From Hygrocybe punicea (taxonomy: Eukaryota; Basidiomycota; Agaricomycetes; Agaricales; Hygrophoraceae): 64,000 bases of DNA. Where the stretch lies: positions 5,015,590-5,079,589 of the forward strand of contig OY744471.1 of assembly GCA_963556145.1 (NCBI GenBank), in the 5' to 3' direction. The notes beneath the pieces were generated by a model, which saw only the letters and a list, made by a program, of their open reading frames with translations, did no database searches and was not told where the DNA came from. Both the position numbers and the translations under genes were made by a program. Below, one piece after another: positions 33,700-44,989 of the stretch (the first letter of the stretch is position 1; every line of letters starts with the position of its first letter).

Positions 33700-33825
33700 G
33701 TCACACCAATGCTCATGCCCAGGTTCACACCCACATCCATGCCCACATCCATGCCCACATCCACACCCACGTTCACATCCACACCCACGCCCACACCCAC
33801 GCCCACCTCAATGTCCACAACCACA
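33700..33825. repeat. CCCACATCCATG-type minisatellite
   Basis: Six- and twelve-base units of CCCACATCCATG/CCCACACCCACG leave several frames open. Flanking DNA (33,850-34,400) has GATGACAATGG words and two GGTGGTT palindromes resembling the hAT internal module, but no termini were found. From 34,440 to 35,190 I see AT-rich DNA without genes. Confidence 0.6.
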
Positions 33826-35204
33826 ATGGCCAAAACAAAAATGATCCACGGCCTCAGACAGTGGCCGACGTGGACAACAGCAATGCGAGGGAAGATGGAG
33901 CAGATGGGAGATGCACCAAGCATGGGTGGTTCACCCACACCCTACAGTGAGTTTTCTTTATTCATATAATATTATCTACTGAGTACTGCACTCTAAATAG
34001 GCTAGTACTAGAATGCAACCACAACAGACAAGGACCACGAAGATGACGGAAATGATGAAGATGGTGAACATGATGGGACAGGAATGGCACGGGATGATGG
34101 CAGCAAGGATGACACAGACGGCGATGAAGGATATAGAAGAGACACAAATGATGCCCCATGGGGGGCGACCAGGCATGGGTGGTTTACCTTTCTTCTTAAT
34201 TATTATATACTGACTACCCCATTCCATTGCCCCCCCCCACATAGGCAAGCACAGAGGACAGAGATGACAAGATGGCAATGACAATGATGGGAACAGGTCC
34301 GAGGGTGACAACAAGGGTAGAGACAACAAAGATGGGATGACAAAGACGGCTGCAGCATGGCAGCTGCCCTCCAATCACAGGGCCTATGCCTCCCACCCTT
34401 CTCCCTGCTCCCTTCTTCCCCCCTCTGTCTGTAGTCATTAATGAGTTAATAATAAATAATAAATATTGTGGATTAATATTATGATGTACATTTTTTTGTG
34501 CTTTTCATGAATGATGACATTTTAAAAATAAATATGTTAAAGTCAAAGAACACAGGTTAAAAATAATAACTGGTGAAATACTGCACCAATTCACATAGTT
34601 TCAGAGGGAAAGTTTGTCTACCTTCAGAGGCTATCTTTCTCTGTAAGAGTCTGTATTTGCATTTTCAAAGTATTTTATCTAGAGAGTTATAGGTGAATTA
34701 TCCATTTCGGTAGTTCTATTTGGCACCTCAGCACTTATGAGTTAAAGGAATTGGCCACGGATGATGAAGATGAAGATGAAGATGACTATGGAATTCATAT
34801 TTATCAATGAACAAGTAGTTGGTGACTAGGAGTCAATATTTTTCTGAATGTGCTGGTTGCGTATGTGAAGATCTTATTTGTGTAATATTTTGGAGAGCTG
34901 GCTACAAAGAATTTGAAGCACTATTCTAAATATTTTGAAGAAAAATTACAAATACTTTGAAGCACCACTATAAATCTTTTGAAGCTCTACTTTACTAGTT
35001 GTTTTGTTGTTGTTGCTGTTGGGCATTAATGGGAGGAATACTATGTTTTGAAAATTGTTGGTGAATAAATATATCAGTGAATGTACTCAGACTTGGATAG
35101 GTGACTCCTGTTCCAGTTGCAAAACTCAGTCCTTATGTCCATTGCTAACATAGAAATCAACCTGATCAAAGGTGGGAAAAGTACAGACACTAATGAGCCA
35201 GGTT

Positions 35205-35241
35205 GCCACCGCCACTGTTGCTGTTGCTGTTGTTTCTTTGA

Positions 35242-35276
<35 letters not shown>

Positions 35277-35299
35277 CTGCTGCTGCTGTTATTGTTATT

Positions 35300-35335
<36 letters not shown>

Positions 35336-35342
35336 GCTGTTG
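35205..35342. repeat. (TTG/CTG)n triplet array
   Basis: A run of GTTGCTGTTG, then GCTGCTGCTG, then TTGTTGTTG triplets. It gives poly-Leu, poly-Val or poly-Cys frames only. From 35,345 to 35,870 no gene is visible. Confidence 0.9.
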
Positions 35343-35880
35343 GATATTAGTGGCAGAAAGGTGTTGGATGTTATGGATCACTGCTGCTGCGGGCTCCGGC
35401 AACAATCAACTTAACTAAGAGGCGGTTTCCAGAGGAGAGATCAGCAGTTTTCATTGTTGCTTATAACTAAGACAACACTGCTATGAGGGGGGGTCAAGGT
35501 CCAATGTCATTGTGAGCCGTGGGGGTTACCCAAGACAAGAGGGTCTGCTCCAAGAACCAGACTAAACATCAGGAAAAGAAAGAAGAAAAAGTCCAAACCA
35601 ACAACAAGAACAGTATATATAGTGACTGGTCTTGAGGGGAGGTAAATAAAAATGCAACCATGAAGCTACAACATGTCCAACTACACCATGTGTTCACCAT
35701 GAGGCAGACATGAGGTGTCGTCATGTTGATGTTCTCGTGATCCAACTGGAGGCCTGGGTGTCATTGAGGGATAGAGGAGGTCCGGATGACTCGGATGATT
35801 TGTCATCAGATCATGTGACATATCATGTCACGACTAGCAGTCGTGTTGCTTGGTTTCGATCAAAAGGTTGCACAATGTTA

Positions 35881-37121
35881 TAGTGTTGCCGAAGTCCAGT
35901 TTGGTCCAGTTTTCGGCCTTTTTGGCTGAACCAGAAACTGGACCTCCGGTCCAGTTCAGCCTTTCCGCTGAACCTGAACCGGAACTGCATGGAACTGTTC
36001 CATGTGGTTCGGTCTGTGTCCAGATGTGGTTTGGACCGTGAACTGTCCTCCTCCATCCTCAAATTTCCTCGCAAGCCGCAGTGCCATGTCAATTGATGTG
36101 GGCCTGGGGTTGCGAGGAGTTGGGAGGGGTGGGGAGGAAGGGGTCGACCTGCATTCTGCTGTGTCGCTGCTGTTGCTGCAGCTGCAGCTGCAGCCGCTGC
36201 CATTGGTGCTGCATTGCTGCTGGTGCTGTTGTTGCTACTGCTGCCGTTGCCGCTGTTGCGGCCACTGCTGCTGTCGCCATTGCTGCTGCCGCTGCCGTCG
36301 ATGCTGCTGCTGCTGTTGCTGTTGCTGCTGCCATAGCTGCTGCCATAGCTGCTGCTGCCGTAGCTGCTGCTGCTGCCATAGCTGCCGCTGCTGCCGTAGC
36401 TGCCGCTGCTGCCGTAGCTGCTGCAGTTGTTGCCACCGCTGTTTGTGTTGCAGCCGTGGCTGCTGCTGGGGTTGCCATGGGGCTGCTGCCATGTCCACGC
36501 TCGCGGGCATCATGGAGCTGTGGGGGGTAAGTATAGATAAATAAGTGAAAAATAATAAATATGATGTATCTTAGCAGTGGGGGTGGGTGCACCACTCCCC
36601 ACTGTGTCCTGTTCTCGCTACCATCCCTGGATCCCATCGTGGGCGTGGTGTGGGCGTGGGCATGGTGTTGGCATGGGTGTGGTTTTGGCATGGGTGTGGG
36701 CAGGTGAGGCCGAGGGCATGGGCATGGGTGTGGGCTGTGGGGGGCTTCTTTGTGTAAGAAAATGTCAGTAAAGTATGAAATAAACTGATTACTTACCAGT
36801 GTTGCTGTTATTGTTCATTGCAGTTGTTGTTGAGTCGAATCTGTGTGAATTCACGTGTATGTTTAAGGTCACATGACCCAAGTTCTCACGAGTTTATACA
36901 CAAAAATTAATACAAAAATTGAATATTTCAGTATCTACGTACAATGAGTTCATGGTTTGGACCCGGTTCCAAGCCGTTCAGAAATTTCTGAAGGGCCCGG
37001 AACCCTGCACCGGACCCACGGTTCAGTTCAGCCAAAGTGCTGAACTTAGACTGAACTTAGGGTTCGGTTCGGGGTTTGAACCGGGTTCAGATCGGTTCCG
37101 AACTGGACTACGGCAACACTA
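35881..37121. mobile_element. hAT-like element, imperfect TSD
   Basis: The termini are TAGTGTTGCCGAAGTCCAG and its imperfect complement ending CGGCAACACTA. Flanks CAATGTTA and TGATGTTA agree at 6 of 8 bases, both differences being transitions. It contains a dyad at 36,067-36,117 centred on CAATTG, a GCTGCTGCC-type array (36,160-36,460), a palindrome GTGGTGCACCCAC on the minus strand at about 36,580, and further repeats. It encodes no transposase. Confidence 0.8.
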
Positions 37122-37319
37122 TGATGTTAGTTGGATTCATTACTTGGCCTGGTGGCTTGATGCTTTAGGCACAGGGGCAAGCAGTGGAGATAAGAGGTTC
37201 AATTGTTATGCGAAGCTCAGGGTTAAGGATGTAGGAAGGTTTCATTTTAGGGATGGGTTGTGAGCTTCTATAACATCTGGTACAACTACTAGGAGATGAT
37301 ACAGGAAGTCAAAGTTAAG

Positions 37320-37944
37320 GTAGACTACCTGTAATCCGATGTCTTTTATACTGTTTCTCCCCCTCCACAGTACTACTGATGCATTGCACAGATGACTTGC
37401 TTCGTGTCGTGCATTGTATCGGTGGATGCGCATCCCCTCCGGCATTGAGCTGATTTGCGATCATGCTGATCCAGCGTGTGGACCCATCACCGTAGTGTTG
37501 CCCCAACTCAGCTGGTCAGGAAAAGCTGATCCCAGTTCTGATTTGTTGGTGCACAACTAGCTTTCTCACAGGCTAATATTTTGTAGCTATGGTCTATAGC
37601 TACAAAATATTAGCCTGTGAGAAAGCTAGTTGTGCACCAACAAATCAGAACCGGGATCAGCTTTTCCTGACCAGCTGAGTTGAGGCAACACTACATCACC
37701 GGGTTTGTAAGCCTTTGGGTATGCGTCACCATGGCTTTCCAGTTCGTTATGGGGATGATCGTTGCTGTGTGACGTGTCATTGCTGTGAATCATAGGAGGT
37801 CAGAATGCCTCAAATGTTGATAGGGGGATTTCGGGATCGGTGATGTTAGGGATTCATTGTACTCCCCGACATATCGCTATGAGGATGAATGCATACACAA
37901 GGATGACGGCAATGATAGCGGCAGCGACTGATTGGGTCATGACT
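37320..37944 (-). pseudogene. Small single-pass membrane protein gene, interrupted
   Basis: The minus ATG at 37,944 opens MTQSVAAAIIAVILVYAFIL then IAICRGVQ, a single hydrophobic segment of about 22 residues at the extreme N-terminus, followed by a TGA. Past the stop the same frame continues with a polar tail (DGDAYPKAYKPGDG). This is interrupted by a 201 bp hAT insertion, then continues (RWISMIANQLNAGGDAHPPI). Layout resembles the protein at 39,830: a short N-terminus, one membrane helix, and a polar cytoplasmic or lumenal tail. Family unknown. Confidence 0.45.
37493..37693. mobile_element. 201 bp foldback hAT-like element, TSD CATCACCG
   Basis: This is a nearly perfect palindrome from TAGTGTTGCCCCAACTCAGC to its complement ending GGCAACACTA, with arms of about 98 bp. 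It is flanked by an exact duplication CATCACCG (37,485-37,492 and 37,694-37,701). Confidence 0.92.
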
Positions 37945-38132
37945 AGAGGGAGTTTGAGTGTGGGTGGTGATGGCGAAAGTGGGGTGGTTATTGTTCTGGT
38001 GTGAATGATGGGAGTGGTTTGTGGTGTTCTGTGAGAACCGGAGGTTTCAACCTCTGGTCACGTGTTGTTCTCACAGGTCCATTGATAGAGGTCCTTTCCT
38101 GATTGGGAAAGGGTTTCTGTTTGGTATAAAGT

Positions 38133-38811
38133 GTGGTCGGATTCTTCATCTTGTTCTTCATCAATGCGATGTTTCCCCACTCGTGTCATCATCTCACTTT
38201 CTTCAAACATTCTGCACTCTTCAACCCGACCCGTCCTATCTTGGTTAATTGCATTATGCACGACTGCGCCCTCCGCCTCACTCCTGCTGACTGGGACCTG
38301 TACTGCGCTACTGGTCAGTGTTTCTCTTGCAAGATGGCTAAGCATTGTATGGAGTGTTGCCCTCTTATTACACAAAATAAGAGGCTTCTGTGTGAGCTTC
38401 TGGCTGACCCATTTGGTAAGTATTTTCTTGGGATGGTTCGAGTATTTGTTCTGATGGTGTCTTATGATAGCATTGGATGATGCGTTCCCACCCTTGGACT
38501 TCTTGTCCGAGGATTTGATGCCATCACCCATGATGAAGGTTTCCTGGGGGTCCGACTCCAACTCCGACTTCTGGCCCAGGGATGTCTATGTGGACACTGG
38601 AGCACCCTTCAGGTTGCGTGAGTTCCAACCTCATCTTCTCTTCAGCATTGTTGACACATTTAGGCGTAATTGCCATGCAGCAATCAAATGGGTGTTGGAA
38701 GACCAGGTTCATCGCCTTGTTGAAGATGCCATCCTTGAGGAGGTGATCAAGGAGGAGTATCTCGTAGATGAATATATACTTCTCAGTTGTAATAGTTGTA
38801 CTCCCTTCTAG
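38133..38811 (+). CDS. Gene with a gag-like CCHC zinc knuckle
   Basis: The first exon reads LTPADWDLYCATGQCFSCKM, with CFSC then H then C fitting the C-x2-C-x4-H-x4-C knuckle of retroelement Gag proteins (about 38,285-38,365). A clean ~51 bp intron (GTAAGT at 38,416 to TGATAG at 38,466) leads to an exon of about 115 codons. That exon is acidic and helical (DQVHRLVEDAILEEVIKEEY) and ends at a TAG at 38,811. There is no protease or reverse transcriptase nearby. It may be a domesticated or decayed Gag fragment. The start codon is uncertain; a TATAAA lies at 38,117. Confidence 0.45.
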
Positions 38812-39365
38812 GGAGTTGTAGTTATAGTTTGGTTTGGTCTTGCCCCTTCAAGGGGCTGCGTTAATGTAATTGCATCACCTAGCTCTGCATATTGTGTGAA
38901 GTGTGAGAAGTCGTTATGAAAATATGTGAGAGTTAAGGGAAAATGTATAGGGGGTGACATATTTCATGACAATTCAGAATGGGCAAGTGCGCAGTCTGGC
39001 AAGTGCATTGCACAGTCAGGTTGAAGAGAGGTATCGTTCAGTGTGGGATTGGTGAAGGGAGTGTCTTGAGGTAGTGTGGATATAGTGGCAAGGTTGGCAT
39101 GAAAGAAAACAAAGGAATGTATGGAGGAAAAACCAACTAGGACAGTGGGCTAGTCAAGGACAGACATGTGAACAGCATAAGCTGTACTGGACGACGATGT
39201 CTGTGTCAATAATGTATTGAGGGGTGATGTCTTGTCCTGTGTATGGAGCAATGTGGTCCACCTGATGTTGGTATTCATTCAAGAAAGGGTATTTTGTAAG
39301 TGAGTGTGGGAGGTATCAAGGTTATAGATGAAAAAGGATAAATGAACATGGGTCCAGGTTTTGAG

Positions 39366-39830
39366 TCATGGCATGAGTGACAAGCTGTGGGAATAAGTCA
39401 TTGGGTACTGCATGAAAGCGATGATGTGTGAACAATACACGATAGGGGTTGTTTCACTGTTTGGGCAGTTGTATGGTCTGTGGTCAAAGTCCGAAGGAGT
39501 GCGCTCTGGTGATGGTTGGATTGGAAGGAACAGTGAAATGTCTTGTGATTGAAGATTGTTCAGGGTATGCATGCAGGTGAGGAATGTCATCGGATCGTCA
39601 GGGAGGATAATGGTAGGCACAGGGTATGAATATGGAAACCAAATATCCGGGAATGGCAATTGTCCATTACGTGTCAATATGTTGTCAAGGTGGAAGTTGT
39701 ACGTATCAATGGTGGAAGGGTGTCTATGCCAAAGATAGATCATGACAATGTAGAAACCAATGAGGAAGGTGATGGCGATGCAGCCAATAATGATTACGGT
39801 AATGAGCTGTGTCGGGAGTACAGCCATTGT
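39366..39830 (-). CDS. Small single-pass membrane protein
   Basis: From the minus ATG near 39,830 the frame reads MAVLPTQLITVIIIGCIAIT then FLIGFYIVMIYLW. This is one long hydrophobic helix right at the N-terminus, followed by a positively charged HRHP stop-transfer and a Pro/Thr-rich polar tail of about 115 residues. The frame stays open upstream to 40,133, but only because of the hAT element beginning at 39,947, so the upstream part is not taken as protein. It is similar in design to the broken frame at 37,944; the two may be diverged duplicates. Function unknown. Confidence 0.45.
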   Translation of the reverse strand, partial: TMAVLPTQLITVIIIGCIAITFLIGFYIVMIYLWHRHPSTIDTYNFHLDNILTRNGQLPFPDIWFPYSYPVPTIILPDDPMTFLTCMHTLNNLQSQDISLFLPIQPSPERTPSDFDHRPYNCPNSETTPIVYCSHIIAFMQYPMTYSHSLSLMP

Positions 39831-39946
39831 GTATTGGTTTGTCGTAGGATAGGGTAAACAAGATATCAAGGGGAAAAGACAATGTTGGTGACGTCCGTCG
39901 GCAAGGAGACTATGCAGGTACAGCGAGGTCACATGGGGATGTGTCC

Positions 39947-40695
39947 TAGTGATGGATAGGTTTGGTTCTGAACTGAGGTTCGGACCTGAACTGAACTGAA
40001 CTGAACCTGAAATAGGGTTCAGATTCAAGCTGAAGCCTGAACCAAACCTGAGGTTCAGTTCAAGGTTCAGGCAGGGGGGAAATTCTGTGAACCTGGTTTG
40101 AACCAGTTTGAACCTGAACCTAAACTTCAACAAATGTGATATAATTTTGCCTAATTTTTGGAAGAAACATGATCACTTTTGTCTTGTTGTAGCTAACAAC
40201 TCCCTGTTAAATCCTGCCACTCTCCTTCAGGGGGTTTGAGCTCTGGATTTGTCAGGATAAGTTGGTATAAGTTGTATAATATCCGAGGATGTAAGCCTCC
40301 AGTACATATGATGTATTATATTATCATTATTTTTAAGTACCACAGTTGCAACATTGAAGCTGATAAGCTTAATTTCTTTAACATGTTAGCTTTAAGTGAT
40401 ACAAATGTACAGTAATACATACAATTTGCTCTAAAGGAACCTTTGTTCATGCTATATAACCACAAGGCATAAAATAAAGGCATTTATACTGAATAAAAAT
40501 GTAATCTAGCCCTATGATACACTTACAGGTTTGGTTCAGGGTTCAGATCAGGGTGAACCTGAACTGAACCTGTTTGAACCTGAACCTAAGGTTCAGTTCA
40601 AGGTTCAGCATATTGACTGAACTGAACCTTAGGTTCGGTTCAAGGTTCGGATTTTTTTGGCCTGAACTGGACCGAACCGAACCTGTCCATCACTA
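39947..40695. mobile_element. hAT-like element, TSD ATGTGTCC
   Basis: The termini are TAGTGATGGA and TCCATCACTA with a perfect duplication ATGTGTCC (39,939-39,946 and 40,696-40,703). The subterminal regions are rich in GAACCTGAACC words in both directions, and the middle is AT-rich. It lies about 115 bp upstream of the membrane-protein start codon. Confidence 0.92.
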
Positions 40696-41029
40696 ATGTG
40701 TCCATGGTCAGTCTGGATTGTTCTGGAAGAAAGGATAAAAAGAGAACAAGAACAAGAAAATACAAGGATGTCCAAATGAAGAAACAATGACGTCAAAAAG
40801 AAGACAATGGACAAAAAGAAAAGAAAAAGGAAGGTGGGCAGTGTGCAATCGTCATGGCAGGACTGGATATTGGGGTTGGAAGCGGAGTTGGAAACATAAC
40901 ATTGGAAAATGACTCTGGACTCCTGTTCTCAGTGCAAGTATTGGTCCATGTATTCATTGCTGACATAGGAAATGAAGATGAGGACAGAGATGAAGGTGGA
41001 AATGAAGCTGAAGCTAAAAATGACTATGG

Positions 41030-41812
41030 GATTACAGCTGTTCTACTATCTGTTGGCAGTAACTGCACTTTTTCAAACCAATTGAGAAATTTGGACTTGG
41101 TAGAATTTTGGGTGCTGTGTCTTGTATCTCATGAAATACTGCTTGGATTACAGCGTAGTTCAAAAACCTTGTCAGTTAGCAAAAAAAAAGAAATGCTAGC
41201 AAGCAATCTAGCCATTGCTAGAACCAACCATGGTTTATCACAACATCAGCCAAGATATAAAGGAGCGTGCACTATGGCTCATCGCCCATGACTACATACC
41301 TGAAGATATCTGTGAGCTGTTCAGCATCTCTGAAAGAAGCCTTCACCGCTGGAAAGCAAACTATTGTATCCATGGCTCAGTCAAACTCCCCACCAATCCT
41401 AACTGCAGTCGCCCTCGCATCCTCAACAATGACATAACTCATGATCTCTACACTCTTGTTGAAGAAGCCCCCAAGATGTATATGGACGAAATACAGTCTG
41501 GATCGCACTCACTTATGAGATTGGCATCTTGAAGAGCACCCTATTCCGCAACATCTGTGATGCAGGCATCACTTACAAAGTCCTTCAGATGACTGCAGCT
41601 GAGAGGGATGAGGATATGCGGCAGGAGTGGAAAGATGATGTCAATGGACATTTTACAGCATAGCAGATGATTTTCATTGATGAGACGAGCAAGGATGATT
41701 GAACAATCTATCGACATTATGGCCAAGCAGTTTCTGGACAACGAGCGACTATCAGTGCCAACTTTGTCTGTGGAGATCAATACAGCTTGGTTGCTGCACT
41801 CTCTCACTTTTG
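41030..41812 (+). pseudogene. Tc1/mariner-type transposase relic
   Basis: The frame from about 41,230 reads YHNISQDIKERALWLIAHDY then a helix-turn-helix (PEDICELFSISERSLHRW) and THDLYTLVEEAPKMYMDEIQ, the N-terminal half of fungal Tc1/mariner transposases. After a frame change near 41,515 other frames give the expected continuation (HEIGI..STL, QEWKDDVN, and FIDETSKDD with the first catalytic Asp). A TGA follows, and homology ends near 41,812 before the remaining DDE residues. Upstream, 41,036-41,184 is an inverted-terminal-repeat-like leader whose complement is found at 44,118-44,140 and 44,690-44,790. The copy is inactive. Confidence 0.75.
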
Positions 41813-41996
41813 TCTCTTATGTATGATCCGCTAACCTTGTAACTTTCTGTATCTCACAAATAAACGATGTCCGATGTATTGATAATTATGCTATGACATA
41901 AAAAAGCTATGCTATGAGTAAAATGAAATGGAGTAATGAGTGTGGTGAGAAAAGGAGCAGCAAGAAAATGGACAGTGAAAAAAAGGGAGTGACGAG

Positions 41997-42316
41997 TAGG
42001 GAAATGCAGGGGTAATCCCAGGATACATTTGTCTGTATCCGTACTCGTACTCCCCACAGATACGGATGCAATATCCACGGATTTTACCCACGGATTCGCG
42101 ATCAAAATGAGCCGGAGATCACCTGAAATGGTCAAGAATTGACTGAGATAGAGTCCAATCAATGTTTAGTCTCTATCTCAGTCAATTCTTGACCGTTTTG
42201 GATGATCTCCGGCTCATTTTGAAGCCCACGGATACGAGAATCTGTATCCGTACTCGTACTCTTAAGAGTACGGATACCTGCGGAAAAGGATTTACCCTTA
42301 TCCCTGCATTTCCCTA
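41997..42316. mobile_element. 320 bp foldback hAT-like element, TSD GTGACGAG
   Basis: The termini are TAGGGAAATGCAGGGG and CCCTGCATTTCCCTA with a perfect duplication GTGACGAG (41,989-41,996 and 42,317-42,324). The interior is a long inverted repeat (GATCTCCGGCTCATTTTGA arms and CAAGAATTGACTGAGATAGA arms) that should fold into one hairpin. Confidence 0.93.
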
Positions 42317-42523
42317 GTGACGAGTGTGTGGTGAAAAAAGGAGTTGTAAGAAAATGTTGAGTGGCCGGTACGATTAGAGTCAGTTGTCACGTTTGCACTT
42401 CTTGTAAGCCCTCAGAACCCTCTGCCATGCCAAAGGCTTGAATCCAGCTTCAGTATACTGACTCTCTGTGACACATTTGAGATCATCTCCCATGATGAAG
42501 CCCAGCTGTTCCAACCCAACTTC

Positions 42524-44062
42524 CTACTCGACTCCAAGGTTATAGAGCTGGCAGAACTCTGCAATGCTGCAGGATGGAGCAATGGGTGATGAGGGAAGAT
42601 CGTTGGAGGTATGGCAAGGCGGTGTCTTCATGGTATCAGGTGCTGGAGCAGGCAGAGTAGCCGGCCATGGCATGAAGGGATTGCCATATGTCATATTCAG
42701 CATGGCATAGCCCATGACAGTCAGCATGGCAGCATATGCTGGATATTGCATTTGGGGGAATTGTGTGAACATATGAGTGGGCGGTTGGGCAGCAACTTGA
42801 GCCTGCACAACTTCAGCTTCAGGTGCAGCCACAGGAGCCACCGCCACAGTGTTGGTTGCCTCAAGCACTTTCTTGGAGGCTCTTTCGAGGGCAAGTGAAG
42901 CCTTGAACATCAGAGAAGCAATGGGGACCTTTTCATACGTAGCTGTGTCTGCTTTGATTGCTTGTGCCCAGACAAGAAGTCGAGGACGTTCAAGATTGAA
43001 ATGGAGATCCAAGGCACAGTGGTGGAAACAAGGAAGGTCAGGGTGAAGGTCACAGAGACCAGGAGGGTACTTCTCTTGGAGGTTGCAAACAATCTCCTCA
43101 AGAACGTTGTCGAGCCATTGCTGTAGTAGAATTAGTTCATGTATTCATGTTCTTTCATATGGATACATACATGCTTTGGGGTACCTCCTTCTTCAAGATC
43201 AGATCCATATTCATCAGCGGCAGTAGCCACTGCTGTCATGTTGGGATTCCATGGTAATACAGATGCCGTGCAATCTGGAACAGGAGCCTGTGTCTGCAAG
43301 ATGACATAGACATCAGCTTTTCCTTTGACTTTCTTCATCATGGATGTGAACCCAGCGATATTTTGGAGGGGCAGCCATGGACTGCTGGCAGGCTTGAGCC
43401 AGTGCCATTCGAATGTGTTGACAGGAAGGCTTGCTGGCGAGACTTTGAGTAGATCCGCTACAATTTGTAAAAACAGATCCCATTCAATGGAGTCGCTGAC
43501 ATTGACTGGCGCACAATTTATGACCTCTGGTTTGCCAGTTTTTGTCTTTTTATTGCTGAGATGAACTCGCTTTGGAGCAGTGATGATGGCGACGAGTAGG
43601 GAAATGCAGGGATAAGGGTAAATCCTGATCCGCAGGTATCCGTACTCTTAAGAGTACGAGTATGGATACAGATTCTCGTATCCGTGGGCTTCAAAATGAG
43701 CCGGAGATCATCCAAAACAGTCAAGAATTGACTGAGATAGAGACTAAACATTGATTGGACTCTATCTCGGTCAATTCTTGACCATTTCAGGTGATCTCCA
43801 GCTCATTTTGATCGGGAATCCGTGGGTAAAATCCATGGATATTGCATCCGTATCTGTGGGGAGTACGAGTACGGATACAGACAAATGTATCCTGGGATTA
43901 CCCCTGCATTTCCCCAGCGACAAGAAGTTCAAAGACAGAAACAGGGGTATCTTCTGTGCATGCAGGAGTGGTGTTCTGGGTAGTATGAGGAATATTTACA
44001 GTAGAATTAGAAGCAGTAGCAGTAGCCTGATAAGCAGGAGGGGGGTCGGCGATTGGGGGCAT
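42524..44062 (-). CDS. Agaricomycete-type gene of unknown function with a foldback hAT in its coding sequence
   Basis: The minus ATG at 44,062 opens MPPIADPPPAYQATATASNS. The frame runs to SVFELLVA, is interrupted by the 320 bp element at 43,597-43,916, and continues in the same frame as IITAPKRVHLSNKKTKTGKP. Later blocks are FEWHWLKPASSPWLPLQN and KGKADVYVILQTQAP. An intron (GTATGT to CTACTACAG, about 43,120-43,170) leads to QEKYPPGLCDLHPDLPCFHH and DLHFNLERPRLLVWAQAI, with a Pro/Ala-rich tail ending at 42,524. This combination of an FxWxWLKP block with a C-x-LHP-x-LxCFHH block is a widespread mushroom family of unknown role; the Cys/His cluster could bind metal. The insertion makes this allele interrupted. 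Confidence 0.6.
43597..43916. mobile_element. Second 320 bp foldback hAT-like element, opposite orientation
   Basis: It has the same length and sequence family as 41,997-42,316 but reversed. Flanks are GCGACGAG (43,589-43,596) and GCGACAAG (43,917-43,924), 7 of 8 bases. The right terminus has one change (CCCCA for CCCTA). Confidence 0.9.
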
Positions 44063-44117
44063 GAGGAAATGAAAAACGGCAATGGCTGGATTGCTTACCA
44101 GTATTTTTATTTTTATT

Positions 44118-44830
44118 GCTAACTGACAAGGTTTTTGAAATATGCTGTAAGATGGTTATACAGGGAAAGTTGTACTATTTCTTGAGAGCTATCTACTCCT
44201 GTAATTACATTTGGACAATATTTAGGAAATTGTGAGTTGATGAAATAAAAGGTAGACCAGTACTTTTTGACAACCAAAATGATACTGTAAAATTATGGCA
44301 TCAAAAGAGCTCATAAGAAGAAGATTGGTTGTTCATTTTTTCCAGGGCTAGAAGTACATATACCATGTTTTGCTGTATTTCTGTTCTTTGAGCCAACATA
44401 TATGATTCTTGTAATATTTTGAATCCAATGCATACAAATGTAGTACAGCTGTAATGTTGGCTCAAAAAACAAAAATAAAGCAAAACACAATGTATGTACT
44501 TCTAGCCCTTGAAAAAATGAACAACTTTCTCCCTCCAATGTTCTTCATATGAGCTCTTTTGATGCCATAATTTTACAGTATCATTTTGGTTGTCAAAAAG
44601 TACTGGTCTACCTTTTATTTCATCAACTCACAATTTCCTAAATATTGTTCAAATGTAATTACAGGAGTAGATAGCTCTCAAGAAATAGTACAACTTTCCC
44701 TGTATAACCATCTTAATCCAAGCAGTATTTCATGAGATACAAGACACAGCAAGTCCAAATTTCTCAATTGATTTAAAAAAGTGCAATTACTGCCAATAAA
44801 TAGTAAAACGGTTGTAATAACACATTCTAG
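44118..44830. mobile_element. Foldback MITE of Tc1/mariner origin
   Basis: It begins TTGCTAACTGACAAGGTTTT, the complement of 41,160-41,184. GGTTATACAGGGAAAGTTGT at about 44,155 and its complement near 44,690 are the outer parts of a ~270 bp inverted repeat, with the centre near 44,430. The last ~100 bp again match the complement of the transposase-gene leader (AAATTTCTCAATTG, GTGCAATTACTGCC). It has no coding capacity. Confidence 0.7.
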
Positions 44831-44989
44831 TAATATAATGTGGTATGTGAGACATACAAGTAATGGAGCAGTACAGAGGAGCAGGCAAAGGGTGGAGAGG
44901 GCAGAAAACGAGTGCAGAAAAATAAGGAATCAGTATCATTGGCCTGCTGGCATGGTGAAAAGGAGTCATACATACAGAAGTTCCCATCA

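Noticed and set aside
36002..36691. Cys- or Ala-rich frames of up to 200 codons
   Set aside because: They are CTG-array artefacts inside the 35,881-37,121 element.
39840..40133. Upstream extension of the membrane-protein frame at 39,830
   Set aside because: It is encoded largely by the hAT element starting at 39,947 plus spacer, not by the host gene.
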